The notes below the pieces were generated by a model. It had not been told where the DNA came from. It did not search any database and saw only the letters and a list, made by a program, of their open reading frames with translations. The position numbers were made by a program, and so were the translations under genes. A stretch of 64,000 nucleotides of DNA from Bacteroidales bacterium UBA4893 (GTDB lineage Bacteria > Bacteroidota > Bacteroidia > Bacteroidales > P3): the NCBI GenBank assembly GCA_002399025.1, contig DHCV01000019.1:96922-160921 (forward strand), in the 5' to 3' direction. Of this stretch, positions 51,473-60,526 are shown piece by piece. Position 1 is the stretch's first letter. Each line of letters opens with the position of its first letter.

Positions 51473-53890
51473 ATGAACGAAATTAAACTAACTAATGACG
51501 GCGAGATTGACCTTGCCACAGGACGAAGTAGAAAGGAAGTTACTTGGAAGAACAAGACTATCCTATGGTCAGAGTTCGTAAAGAAGGTATCTACTCCTTA
51601 CCATACTGACGAAACATACAAAGAATACATATCCGCTAAGAAGGAGTACCAGGATAACAAAAAAGATGTTGGAGGCTATGTTGGGGGTTACCTCAACAAT
51701 GGTAGGCGTAAGACTGACACGGTGTTACATCGTAGCCTTATAACTTTAGACATGGACTTTGGCAATATGCAAGCTTGGGAAGATTGGAAGCTCTTATACG
51801 GCTATGCTTGCTGTGCTTACTCAACGCATAAGCATACGATTGAGAAGCCGAGATTAAGAATTGTATTACCTCTCAGCCGTCCTGTTAGTAGAGAGGAGTA
51901 TGAACCTATCGCTCGACACGTTGCTGACCAGTTCGGCATTGAGCTATTCGACGAAACTACTTATGAAGCTGCAAGACTTATGTATTGGCAAAGCACTTCT
52001 AAGGATGCTCCGTATTTCTTCGACTACTGCGACGGCTCTTGGATTGACGCTGATGAGATACTGGGCTCTTACCATGATTGGACTGATAGTTCTTCCTGGA
52101 AGGTATCTGATAAGGTTGATAAGATAGTACGCCAACAGATTAAGAAGCAAGAAGACCCCACCGAGAAAGAGGGTGTTGTAGGTGCGTTCTGCCGCACGTA
52201 TGACATTCACGTGGCTATAGAGAAGTTCTTAAGCGATGAGTACGTGGCTTGCGACATTCCTAACAGATACACTTATCTTAAAGGTTCTACGAGTGCGGGT
52301 ATGGTCGTTTATGATGACAAGTTCGCTTACTCTCATCACGGCACTGACCCAACGGGCGGTAAGCTGTGTAATGCTTTCGACCTTGTACGCATTCATAAGT
52401 TCATATTAAAGGATGAAGAGGCAAAGGAAGGCACTCCTATCAATAAACTCCCAAGTACTTTAGCTATGCTCGACTTCGCTACTGCTGATAGCGATGTTAA
52501 GCTTACGCTAGCCAGGGAGAGGGTTGAAGGGGCTAAATCCGATTTTGTAGATTATAATGAAACAGAGGAGGAAGGGGAAGAAAAAGGGGCAGAGAATAGC
52601 GATTGGATGGCTGAATTAGATGTAGACCGAAAGGGCAATATTATGGCGTCGGCTAAGAATTGCGAACTGATAATGTATAATGACAAGCATTTCAAAGGTG
52701 CTTTTAGGCTCAACTGCTTGAGGTTAGCTGTTGAAGTGACTAAGCAGTTGCCTTGGAGAAAGAAAGGCGACTTCACTATGTGGAGAGACTCGGATGAGGC
52801 TAACATGCGATTCTACTTTGACCGAGAATACGGCATTACAAGTAAGGGCTTAATCAACGACGCCCTTATGATACTCTTCGATAAGTGCCAATACCACCCG
52901 GTTAAAGAATATTTAGAATCCTTACCTAAATGGGATGGTGTGGAGAGAATTAAAGACATCTTACCTTGCTTCCTAGGAGTAGAGGATAACGAGTACACTC
53001 GTAAGGCGTTTAGAATGGCTCTTACCGCTTGCGTTGCTCGCATCTATGAGCCGGGTAAGAAGTATGATTATGTGCTTACTCTAGTAGGTAAAGAAGGCAC
53101 CGGAAAGTCTACCATTTTCAATAAGCTTGGCGGCGAGTGGTTTTCCGATAACTTCGAGTCGCCGTCGGGTAAAGAGGGCAAAGAGCAGGTAATAGGTGTT
53201 TGGATTATGGAGATATCGGAACTTGCGGGTATGTACAAGGCAGACCTTGAAAGGATAAAGAGTTACATCACTACCAGGACCGACCGGTTCCGTCCAGCTT
53301 ATGGTAAGAATGTTATTGAAGCCCCAAGGCAATGCGTCTTCTTTGCAACTACTAATAATGTGGATTTTCTCAGAGGTAATACAGGTAACAGACGTTTCCT
53401 ACCTGTAAGTGTAAGACCTGAATTCATTAAAGAGAAAGTATTCTCAGGCTTCACAGAAGAGCTCAGAGGGCAAGTGTGGTCAGAGGCATTACACTATTAT
53501 AAGAAGGGGGAGGAGCTGTGGTTAGGAGATGAGATTGAGCAGATAGCGAGAGAGCTTCAAGAGCTACATAGAGAGGCCGACCCTTGGGAAGACTTAATTA
53601 ATAGGTTCATTGATACTCTATGGGTGGAGAATTGGGAAGATTTAGATGTGAGGACGAGATATAATTACTTCGCTTATCCCGACGACATTCAAGCAGAGGG
53701 AAAGGTACTCAGAGAGAAGTTCTCAGTGGAGCAAATTTGGAAAGAAGCATTAGGAGGTTTGGAGGATAAACTTGATACTTCTAATTCTCGACGCATAAGG
53801 GAAATTATGCGAAAAAGAAAGGATTTCGAGGAGAAATTAGTAAAAGTCGACGGCAAAGTTTCGAGGGGGTTTTACAGGGTTTACAGGTAA
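51473..53890 (+). CDS. VapE-type primase-helicase (AEP primase plus VirE helicase)
   Basis: The 805-residue protein has an N-terminal AEP primase-like part (TLDMDFGNM near residue 92, the STHKH motif and PRLRIVLPLSRPVSR) and a C-terminal VirE superfamily 3-like helicase with Walker A VGKEGTGKSTIF (about 539) and EISELAGMYKADLE as Walker B region. It should prime and unwind phage DNA at the origin. It ends at the iteron-rich gap (53891-54249), the likely place of action. It is the largest gene of the replication module. Confidence 0.92.
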   Translation: MNEIKLTNDGEIDLATGRSRKEVTWKNKTILWSEFVKKVSTPYHTDETYKEYISAKKEYQDNKKDVGGYVGGYLNNGRRKTDTVLHRSLITLDMDFGNMQAWEDWKLLYGYACCAYSTHKHTIEKPRLRIVLPLSRPVSREEYEPIARHVADQFGIELFDETTYEAARLMYWQSTSKDAPYFFDYCDGSWIDADEILGSYHDWTDSSSWKVSDKVDKIVRQQIKKQEDPTEKEGVVGAFCRTYDIHVAIEKFLSDEYVACDIPNRYTYLKGSTSAGMVVYDDKFAYSHHGTDPTGGKLCNAFDLVRIHKFILKDEEAKEGTPINKLPSTLAMLDFATADSDVKLTLARERVEGAKSDFVDYNETEEEGEEKGAENSDWMAELDVDRKGNIMASAKNCELIMYNDKHFKGAFRLNCLRLAVEVTKQLPWRKKGDFTMWRDSDEANMRFYFDREYGITSKGLINDALMILFDKCQYHPVKEYLESLPKWDGVERIKDILPCFLGVEDNEYTRKAFRMALTACVARIYEPGKKYDYVLTLVGKEGTGKSTIFNKLGGEWFSDNFESPSGKEGKEQVIGVWIMEISELAGMYKADLERIKSYITTRTDRFRPAYGKNVIEAPRQCVFFATTNNVDFLRGNTGNRRFLPVSVRPEFIKEKVFSGFTEELRGQVWSEALHYYKKGEELWLGDEIEQIARELQELHREADPWEDLINRFIDTLWVENWEDLDVRTRYNYFAYPDDIQAEGKVLREKFSVEQIWKEALGGLEDKLDTSNSRRIREIMRKRKDFEEKLVKVDGKVSRGFYRVYR

Positions 53891-54249
53891 AAGGCAATAA
53901 AAAGGTAACATTTAAGAATAAAACTGGTAACATTTGTCCCAAAATAGTAGGTTTTTAAGGGGATTTTAACAATTAAAGGTGACTAAGAGTTTTTGAAATG
54001 TTACCGCAAAGAAGTAAAAAGGTAACAAAGTAACAAAAAAGTAACAAAAAATAAGGTAAAATGTTACCGTATAAAAAACTAAAAACCATGTAATTAAAAT
54101 GGAAAGTAACAAAGTAACAAAAAAATCAATTAAAACTATTTATTTTAAATTAGAGAGTAAATTATATATATATTCTCTCTAATTATATATATGCCATATA
54201 AGGGATTTATGTTACTTGTTACCAATTAAAATTAGGTTAATTTTATATA
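53891..54249. other. Candidate phage replication origin: GTAAC iterons and AT-rich hairpin
   Basis: This 359-bp gap holds no supportable gene. GTAAC occurs on the plus strand at 53905, 53927, 54022, 54030, 54041, 54106 and 54114, and on the minus strand (GTTAC) at 54000, 54063, 54211 and 54218, mostly as GGTAACA or AGTAACA. An 8-bp inverted repeat TTAGAGAG/CTCTCTAA (54150-54157 and 54175-54182) flanks an AT-only stretch, fit to unwind easily. It lies directly between the primase-helicase and nuclease-helicase genes. A regulatory role remains possible. Confidence 0.6.
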
Positions 54250-54543
54250 ATGGATAATACAAGCGAAAAATATTTGGAGAAAAAACTAAGGGATGAGGTT
54301 AGGAAAATGGGCGGGATGGCTATCAAATTCACCTCTCCGTACTTCACGGGAATGCCTGATAGGATGGTACTAATGCCAGGGGGTAAAATATGGTTTGTGG
54401 AAGTAAAGTCCACCGGTAAGAAGTTAAAGGATATTCAAATGGCTCAAGCCAATCGACTACGAGATATGGGTTTCGAAATGGGGGTTATTGATAGCAAAAC
54501 AGCATTAATTAATTTCATTAAGGAGGTGCAAAGTGATTTATAA
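54250..54543 (+). CDS. VRR-NUC family nuclease
   Basis: The 97-residue protein matches the VRR-NUC domain, a PD-(D/E)xK nuclease: KLRDEVRKMGGMAIKFTS, GMPDRMVLMPGGKIWFVEVKSTGKKL with the catalytic D and ExK, then QMAQANRLRDMGFEMGVID. It probably resolves branched DNA during phage replication or recombination. It overlaps the SNF2-type helicase gene by 11 bp, and the two form a common phage pair. Confidence 0.92.
   Translation: MDNTSEKYLEKKLRDEVRKMGGMAIKFTSPYFTGMPDRMVLMPGGKIWFVEVKSTGKKLKDIQMAQANRLRDMGFEMGVIDSKTALINFIKEVQSDL
54520..54527 (+). promoter_or_regulatory. Strong Shine-Dalgarno site deciding the helicase start
   Basis: AAGGAGGT lies 5 bp before the GTG at 54533, within the end of the VRR-NUC gene. 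Strong SD sites are rare in Bacteroidota, so this argues for translational coupling and for the GTG start. Confidence 0.75.
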
Positions 54544-55900
54544 GCCGCATTCATACCAAGTAGCAGCGACAAGTAAGATTGTTAACTCTCCTTACTGTGG
54601 GTTATTCTTAGACATGGGTCTTGGAAAAACGGTATCAACTCTTACAGCTATCAACGAACTCATATACGGAGACCTCAGCATTAGTAAGGTCTTAGTAATA
54701 GCCCCTAAGAGAGTGGCTGAGACTACATGGACGAGTGAATGTGAGAAGTGGGACCACTTACAACATCTTAGAGTATCGAAAGTATTAGGCACTGAAAAGC
54801 AACGTAAAGAAGCATTAGACAAACAGGCTGACATATACGTAATCAATCGTGAGAATGTTGTATGGCTAGTTTCCCATTATGGGGGTGCCTTCTTCCCTTT
54901 TGACATGGTCGTTATAGATGAACTTTCAAGCTTTAAATCCCCAAAGGCTCAACGTTTCAAAGCTCTTAGAATGGTTAGACCACTAATCCAAAGAGTGGTT
55001 GGGCTTACAGGAACTCCAGCACCTAACGGATTAATCGACCTTTGGTCGCAGATTTATTTACTCGATAGAGGTGAAAGGTTAGGAAAGAATATAACCTCCT
55101 ATCGTAAGAACTACTTTAGCCCAGGAAGAACTAACGGACAAATCGTTTTCGACTACAAGCTTAAAGAGAATGGAGAGAATGAAATATACAAGAAGATTGA
55201 GGATATTTGTATCAGTATGAAAGCTGAGGACTATCTAGAACTTCCGGAGAGAATTGACAGAATAGTCTCTACACCTTTGCCCCAATCAATTATGGAGCAA
55301 TATAAGGAATTTGAACGAAAGCAAGTAATGTCTTTGTTTGAAGGGGAAAAAGTTATTACCGCTGTAAACAAAGCAGCCGTAATAGGTAAGTTATTGCAGT
55401 TCTCCAACGGAGCAATTTATGACGAAAACCACGACTATTACGAAATCCACAATGAGAAGTTAGATGCTTTAGAAGAGATAATCGACACCGCTAACGGGCA
55501 ACCGGTATTAGTCTTCTATTCCTTTCAGCATGATTATGAAAGAATAACTAAAAAGCTTAAAAAATATTCGCCTAAAAAGCTTAGAACCGAAAGCGAAGTC
55601 AAAGAATGGAACGCTGGTAAAATACAAGTTCTTTTAGCCCATCCAGCAAGTGCGGGGCATGGCTTGAACCTCCAGGCAGGAGGCAACATCATTGTTTGGT
55701 TTGGTTTGAACTGGTCTTTGGAACTCTACCAACAGGCTAATGCTCGACTCCACAGGCAAGGGCAAAACAAAAATGTTATAATTCATCATCTAATTACGCC
55801 TGGAACTTATGATGAAAATGTTTATCAAGCTTTACAAAACAAAGGCGACACGCAAGAACAATTATTGCAAGCACTTAAAGAAAAATATGTAAATTACTAA
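54533..55900 (+). CDS. SNF2/DEAD-like helicase of the phage replication module
   Basis: The 455-residue protein has SNF2-type motifs: I (DMGLGKTVSTL, about 27), II (VVIDELSSFK, about 129), III (GLTGTPAPNGL, about 158) and VI (QANARLHRQGQ, about 404). It starts with GTG behind a strong SD site. It should move along DNA, perhaps remodelling forks with the VRR-NUC protein. The next gene lies behind a separate promoter, so it closes the replication operon. Confidence 0.93.
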   Translation: MIYKPHSYQVAATSKIVNSPYCGLFLDMGLGKTVSTLTAINELIYGDLSISKVLVIAPKRVAETTWTSECEKWDHLQHLRVSKVLGTEKQRKEALDKQADIYVINRENVVWLVSHYGGAFFPFDMVVIDELSSFKSPKAQRFKALRMVRPLIQRVVGLTGTPAPNGLIDLWSQIYLLDRGERLGKNITSYRKNYFSPGRTNGQIVFDYKLKENGENEIYKKIEDICISMKAEDYLELPERIDRIVSTPLPQSIMEQYKEFERKQVMSLFEGEKVITAVNKAAVIGKLLQFSNGAIYDENHDYYEIHNEKLDALEEIIDTANGQPVLVFYSFQHDYERITKKLKKYSPKKLRTESEVKEWNAGKIQVLLAHPASAGHGLNLQAGGNIIVWFGLNWSLELYQQANARLHRQGQNKNVIIHHLITPGTYDENVYQALQNKGDTQEQLLQALKEKYVNY

Positions 55901-55954
55901 TTGGCTTCTATGCCAATCCGAGAATTACAAGTACATGAAAATAAACAGGTTAAA

Positions 55955-55986
55955 TTTGGTTTTTAGGTAAATACGTTGTATATTTG
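55955..55986 (+). promoter_or_regulatory. Late promoter before the terminase genes
   Basis: TTTG (55955-55958), a 20-bp spacer and TATATTTG (55979-55986) match the consensus. The GTG start at 55992 is only 6 bp after, so the transcript would have almost no leader. An overlapping TAAATTTG (55951-55958) could give a second start about 27 nt upstream. Confidence 0.7.
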
Positions 55987-55991
55987 CCCCC

Positions 55992-56501
55992 GTGAAAAAG
56001 TTAGATTTAACACCTAAGCAGGAAAATTTTGTCGTGAAGTACCTTGAAACTTCCAACGCTACTGTAGCATATCGCTATGCGTATGACTGCAGTAAGATGA
56101 AGCCTAACACTGTGCGGCGTACAGCCATAGAGACCCTAAAGCACCCTAAGATTAATGCCGAGATAGAGAGGCGAATGAAGAGGACAGCATTAACCTCGGA
56201 GATAACTAAGAGGCAGGTATTGGATGAACTAAAAAACATCTTAGATGCTAAAATAAGTGATTACGTTGAATTTGATGGCAAAAAATTAAAGTTTAAAGAC
56301 TTTGTTAAACTGACAGAAAAACAGCTTAAAGCGATAGAGAGCATAAAAGAAACAAAACATGGGATAGAGCTTAAATTGCACGGCAAGAGCTGGACGATTG
56401 AACGAATATGCAAAATGTTAGGTTTCGACGCCCCAGTTAAGCAGGAGATGAAATTGGACGAAGACTCGGTTAAGCTGATTGTAGGAATGAAAGTAGAGTG
56501 A
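55992..56501 (+). CDS. Terminase small subunit
   Basis: The 169-residue protein matches the P27/Terminase_2-type small subunit: LTPKQENFVVKYLETSNATVAYRYAY, then NTVRRTAIETLKHPKINAEIERRMKR. It recognises phage DNA for packaging and passes it to the large subunit. It starts with GTG; the consensus promoter a few bases before it suggests leaderless translation. It ends 4 bp before the large-subunit gene. Confidence 0.9.
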   Translation: MKKLDLTPKQENFVVKYLETSNATVAYRYAYDCSKMKPNTVRRTAIETLKHPKINAEIERRMKRTALTSEITKRQVLDELKNILDAKISDYVEFDGKKLKFKDFVKLTEKQLKAIESIKETKHGIELKLHGKSWTIERICKMLGFDAPVKQEMKLDEDSVKLIVGMKVE

Positions 56502-56505
56502 GGCT

Positions 56506-57858
56506 ATGGATACCAGGATGCTAATATTTGACACAAGGGGTAATGAGAAGCAGAAAGAAGTCTGCCAATATTGGAGTGATGAGGTTACTACTGACATCCT
56601 CTATGGGGGTTCTAAGGGTTCGGGGAAATCTTACTTGGGGTGTTCTCTTATATTCGGCGACGCCCTCACCTATCCAAACACGTTTTACTTTATAGCGAGA
56701 AAAAACCTCAACGATTTGAGAAAGTATACTATTCCAAGTATACATGAGGTATTCCAACATTGGAACTTAACGTCCAAGTATTACAGCTATAACGGGCAAG
56801 ATAACTACTTTGAACTCTACAACAAAAGCAGGGTTTACTTGCTAGACGCTAAATATCTTCCTTCTGACCCTGACTATTACCGCTTCGGGTCCATGCAGAT
56901 GACCAGGGGATGGATTGAAGAAGCCGGGGAGTTCTCCTTAGATGCTAAGAACAACCTTCAAGCTTCAATCGGTCGGTGGAATAACGAGCTATATAATTTA
57001 GCCCCTAAACTCCTTCAAACCTGTAATCCTTCAAAGAATTACCTTTATTCAGAGTATTACAAGAAACATAAAGAAGGCAAGCTTGAGAACTATAAGAAGT
57101 TCATCCAAGCATTACCTACCGATAACAAATGCCTTTCAGAGGCTTACCTCTTAAACTTAGAGAGGTCTTTAACTACCAACCAAAAAGAGAGGTTGTTATT
57201 CGGTAACTGGGAGTATGACGATGACCCAAATGCCTTGATTGACTACGACGCTATTTGTGATTTATTCACGAATGAATACGTCCAGGCTATTGGTCCGGAT
57301 AGGATAAGTGCCGACTTAGCGATGAAAGGTAGAGACAGATTTATAGCAGGAGGCTGGAAAGGCTTAGTAGTAACGGTTGAAATAGACATGCCCTACTCTC
57401 CTGCTGATGTTATAGAAAAAGAACTCAAAGGGTTAGCCCTTAGGCGTAAAGTAAGTCATAGCCAGGTGGTAGCGGATAGTGACGGCTTAGGGGCTTACCT
57501 GGAGAGCTACATAAGAGGAATAGTTGAGTTCCATAATGGCGGTTCCGCTTTCGACAAGCAGTACGCCAACCTTAAGGCAGAATGTGCTTACAAGCTCGCT
57601 GAGGTTGTAAATAACAGACAGATGAGAGTTATATGCACTAAGGAACAGGAAGAGAAAATAAAGGAGGAATTAGGGGTACTAAAAGCCGTTGATGTTGATA
57701 ACGACATAACTAAGAAGAATATAATCCCTAAGGATTTGATGAAGCAACTATTAGGGCGCTCACCCGACTATTTGGACATGCTGATCATGGGCATGTACCA
57801 TTCGGTTGCCCCTAAGCCTAGAGTATCTAAGGGGATTAAAAAAATGGTATATAAATAA
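56506..57858 (+). CDS. Terminase large subunit
   Basis: The 450-residue protein has the ATPase Walker A (LYGGSKGSGKSYLGC, about 35), the Walker B region TRGWIEEAGEFS (about 136), and a C-terminal RNase H-like nuclease region (ISADLAMKGRDRFIAGG, VADSDGLGAYLESY). It powers DNA packaging into the capsid and cuts the concatemer. In standard order the portal gene follows, but here small genes of tail type follow. Confidence 0.94.
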   Translation: MDTRMLIFDTRGNEKQKEVCQYWSDEVTTDILYGGSKGSGKSYLGCSLIFGDALTYPNTFYFIARKNLNDLRKYTIPSIHEVFQHWNLTSKYYSYNGQDNYFELYNKSRVYLLDAKYLPSDPDYYRFGSMQMTRGWIEEAGEFSLDAKNNLQASIGRWNNELYNLAPKLLQTCNPSKNYLYSEYYKKHKEGKLENYKKFIQALPTDNKCLSEAYLLNLERSLTTNQKERLLFGNWEYDDDPNALIDYDAICDLFTNEYVQAIGPDRISADLAMKGRDRFIAGGWKGLVVTVEIDMPYSPADVIEKELKGLALRRKVSHSQVVADSDGLGAYLESYIRGIVEFHNGGSAFDKQYANLKAECAYKLAEVVNNRQMRVICTKEQEEKIKEELGVLKAVDVDNDITKKNIIPKDLMKQLLGRSPDYLDMLIMGMYHSVAPKPRVSKGIKKMVYK

Positions 57859-57866
57859 TAACGGAG

Positions 57867-58289
57867 ATGTTAGAGAAGATAAAAAGCATAATAGAACAGG
57901 CGAACGCTGACTATGTTGTAGAATACGATGAGGGCAATATGTTCAACATACGTGCTGACGGCTTTGATAGAGGCACTAAATACGCCTATATTGAGGAATT
58001 CAAGGAAGGGGAGATTGATATGCAGGGCTTCTTCGAGAAAGATAAGCTAAGACTTAATATCTATTTCTCCGAGATACCTGAGCAAGAACTTAACGCACTA
58101 AGCAGAGAGCTGATAAGAGAACGCATAAAGGCAGAGATAGTAAAGCCTTTTATCAAGGCATTTATTGCAAGCCCTTTCTTCTCAAGCAATAAGATATTCA
58201 AATATTACTACCCTCTTAGCAGGTTCGATGCTAACGAGGTTAGTGTTATGCTAGATTTCGAGTGTGAACTTATAGAAAACAATTGTTAG
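57867..58289 (+). CDS. Putative phage connector or tail protein
   Basis: The 140-residue protein is acidic with alternating strands and helices and no recognised family. Its place after the terminase and before an HK97-gp10-like gene suggests a head-tail connector or tail-completion protein. A portal is excluded by its small size. Confidence 0.5.
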   Translation: MLEKIKSIIEQANADYVVEYDEGNMFNIRADGFDRGTKYAYIEEFKEGEIDMQGFFEKDKLRLNIYFSEIPEQELNALSRELIRERIKAEIVKPFIKAFIASPFFSSNKIFKYYYPLSRFDANEVSVMLDFECELIENNC

Positions 58290-58292
58290 GCT

Positions 58293-58778
58293 ATGACGAT
58301 AAGGCAAGTACTTAAGAACAGGGTTGATGTTAAGAGCGGTGATATAACTTACGGCTCTTACATTGCAGTCAGGAAGCTATTAGCAGAGGCTAAGGAATAC
58401 GATTTAGCCTTTATGACTTCTGTTATTAAGGCTATCCACAGCGATTACAAGTACGATGCGGGAGATATAGTGCACATTAAGTCTACGGTAAACTATTTTA
58501 ACGATATAGTAGAAGGGGTTGCCCACTGGGCAGAACAGGAGAAGGAATTGTTAGCTTATGAGCCCTCAGAGGAAGAGATAAGAGCGGGGGTCAAGGAATA
58601 TTCGCAGAAAGTTGGGGAGTTCGCAACGGTTAAGGCTCTAGCCAAGAATTACGGGAAGGATCCTGATGAGGTTCTAGAGTGGAAGTACAGCAAGGTGTTC
58701 GGCATCCTGTATACTGATTTAGAAGAATATTACTACAATCAAAGATACAGTAAGGTATTAGAACGAAAATATAAGTAG
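58293..58778 (+). CDS. Putative phage tail-assembly protein
   Basis: The 161-residue protein is helical and soluble (TIRQVLKNRVDVKSGDITYGSYIAVRKLL, FATVKALAKNYGKDPDEVLEWKYSKVF-type segments) and resembles tail-assembly chaperone helices in style only. No family name is supportable. It lies 4 bp after the preceding gene and 3 bp before the next in the late operon. Confidence 0.5.
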   Translation: MTIRQVLKNRVDVKSGDITYGSYIAVRKLLAEAKEYDLAFMTSVIKAIHSDYKYDAGDIVHIKSTVNYFNDIVEGVAHWAEQEKELLAYEPSEEEIRAGVKEYSQKVGEFATVKALAKNYGKDPDEVLEWKYSKVFGILYTDLEEYYYNQRYSKVLERKYK

Positions 58779-58780
58779 CT

Positions 58781-59230
58781 ATGGATGTAGGATTAGAGAG
58801 ATTACTAGAGGAATTAAAGCAGAACATCATTAATAGACATATTAGTGCTGGACAGGTTGCATCAGGCAGAACTAAAGCAGGGTTCAAGGTTAAGATGATT
58901 TCCCCCTTCAGAGGGCAACTCTTAGGCTATAATTATTCCGGAGTTCTTGAGCGAGGGCGACGTGCTGGGAAAATACCTAAGAACTTTATGGCTATAATCG
59001 CTAAATGGGCAGCGGTTAAAGGTATTACCTTTAATTCAGATAAAGACAGAGCAAGATTTGTGTATTTTGTGGCTAAGAAGATAAGAGAGCAAGGAACTCT
59101 AATGTACAGGCAGAAGAGGGAAGAAGATATATTCACAACAGCAACATTGAGGTTCGAAGACATATTGAGCATTGAGATAGGCTCTCTCCTTGAAGCAGAA
59201 GTAAAAAATAAAGTATTTGAAGTATTATGA
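58781..59230 (+). CDS. HK97 gp10-like head-tail connector or tail-completion protein
   Basis: The 149-residue basic protein resembles the HK97 gp10-like family, with YNYSGVLERGRRAGKIPKNFMAIIAKWAA and FVYFVAKKIREQGTLMYRQKRE: the NYS..LERG region and a long helix that follows are typical. It overlaps the next gene by 4 bp. Confidence 0.6.
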   Translation: MDVGLERLLEELKQNIINRHISAGQVASGRTKAGFKVKMISPFRGQLLGYNYSGVLERGRRAGKIPKNFMAIIAKWAAVKGITFNSDKDRARFVYFVAKKIREQGTLMYRQKREEDIFTTATLRFEDILSIEIGSLLEAEVKNKVFEVL

Positions 59231-60273
59231 TAGCAAGACAACCCGACAAGGTACACACCGCATTTAATCCGGTAATATTCGAAGTTCAAACAGCTCTTGA
59301 CCAGGTTGAGATGACAGTTAGATTAGGTTCTGACGTAATAGAGCTAACCAAAGAGGCTTTCAATGGCATAGCCCTATTCGACATTAGCCCTATTCTATCT
59401 AAAGCCTTCAAGGATGTAGGAATGGTTGGCAGGGGCACTTACTGGGAGGACTATTACCTATCCGTTAACTACAACGTGAAGCTTGAAGGGCAAGAGATGT
59501 ATTTTACAGCGGTTAATTCAGTAGTTCAAGCGGGAGAGAGTTCAAGCCTTGTAGCAAAACAAGGAAGCTTCCTTACTAAGTTTGACAGGTTGAGGTTCTA
59601 TCCAGGATATGAGAGAGTGATAAGTGTGTTAGGCTTTGATGAAGCTAATTATTTTAATTTTGAGGGGGAGAGCCAAAGAGCCGTGAATATTAGCGGTAAG
59701 GCGTATAACACCAACATTAAGGAAAGTAATTACATAGCTATCAGCAATAACACCGGAGTTGACGAATACCTAACTACTAATGACGATGTGGTTATTACCG
59801 ACAATCTCGGTAACCCAATAGTAATTATAAGAGGTTCTGCTGGACTAACTATTAAGAGAAAGTACATAGATACTGCTTGTGTACCTCAACAGCCATTTTA
59901 CGTTCGTTGGGTTAATACATTAGGGGGCAGAGATTACTGGATGTTTTCATACCGACAATACGAGAGCAATTCAATAGCAGAGAGAAAAGAGTTCATCCCT
60001 TATACTGATACGTCAGAGGTTAGCAGTTTTACTAAAACATTAAGCCTTAAAGGCAAACAGACTATTACAGCAGGAGCGGGCAACCTCAACAGCAACGAAT
60101 ATGAGGCACTTAAAGATATAATCTACTCCCCAAGAGTAGAATACTACAACGAGGAGCTAGGCAAATGGATAGAAGTTCAGATTGATGACGTGGAGTTAAG
60201 CAATGACTCACGCTCATTCGTTCATGGGTTAGCCCTTAACTTCTTGCTGCCAGCAAGACAAATGCAATTCTAA
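59227..60273 (+). CDS. Putative phage tail structural protein
   Basis: The 348-residue protein is beta-rich and soluble, with no domain I can name; strand-turn repeats and a C-terminal FVHGLALNFLLPARQMQF suggest a virion protein such as a tail-tube or baseplate component. It overlaps the previous gene by 4 bp and precedes a small and a large tail gene. Confidence 0.55.
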   Translation: MIARQPDKVHTAFNPVIFEVQTALDQVEMTVRLGSDVIELTKEAFNGIALFDISPILSKAFKDVGMVGRGTYWEDYYLSVNYNVKLEGQEMYFTAVNSVVQAGESSSLVAKQGSFLTKFDRLRFYPGYERVISVLGFDEANYFNFEGESQRAVNISGKAYNTNIKESNYIAISNNTGVDEYLTTNDDVVITDNLGNPIVIIRGSAGLTIKRKYIDTACVPQQPFYVRWVNTLGGRDYWMFSYRQYESNSIAERKEFIPYTDTSEVSSFTKTLSLKGKQTITAGAGNLNSNEYEALKDIIYSPRVEYYNEELGKWIEVQIDDVELSNDSRSFVHGLALNFLLPARQMQF

Positions 60274-60274
60274 T

Positions 60275-60526
60275 ATGGACAAAACACTCATAGACATATT
60301 CTACTACAACGGCAGGGTTATAGACTACTTGCTTGACAAGGAGATTATAACCTATGGAGCTAAGGAGAGATTAGAGATATATACCTACTATCACGAGCTA
60401 ATCGGTAAAGGAGAGGGTAAAATGGACGCCTTCACACAATGTTCCATAAAGTTCAATAAGTCTGAAGAGTCGATTAAGAAGATTATTTACGGTTTAAATA
60501 AGAAAACAGAGCTATGTACGAATTAA
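60275..60526 (+). CDS. Small phage protein between tail genes, function unknown
   Basis: The 83-residue protein is helical (MDKTLIDIFYYNGRVIDYLLDK) with no recognised family. Its place between two tail genes and before the tape measure might fit a small assembly chaperone. It overlaps the next gene by 13 bp. Confidence 0.5.
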   Translation: MDKTLIDIFYYNGRVIDYLLDKEIITYGAKERLEIYTYYHELIGKGEGKMDAFTQCSIKFNKSEESIKKIIYGLNKKTELCTN

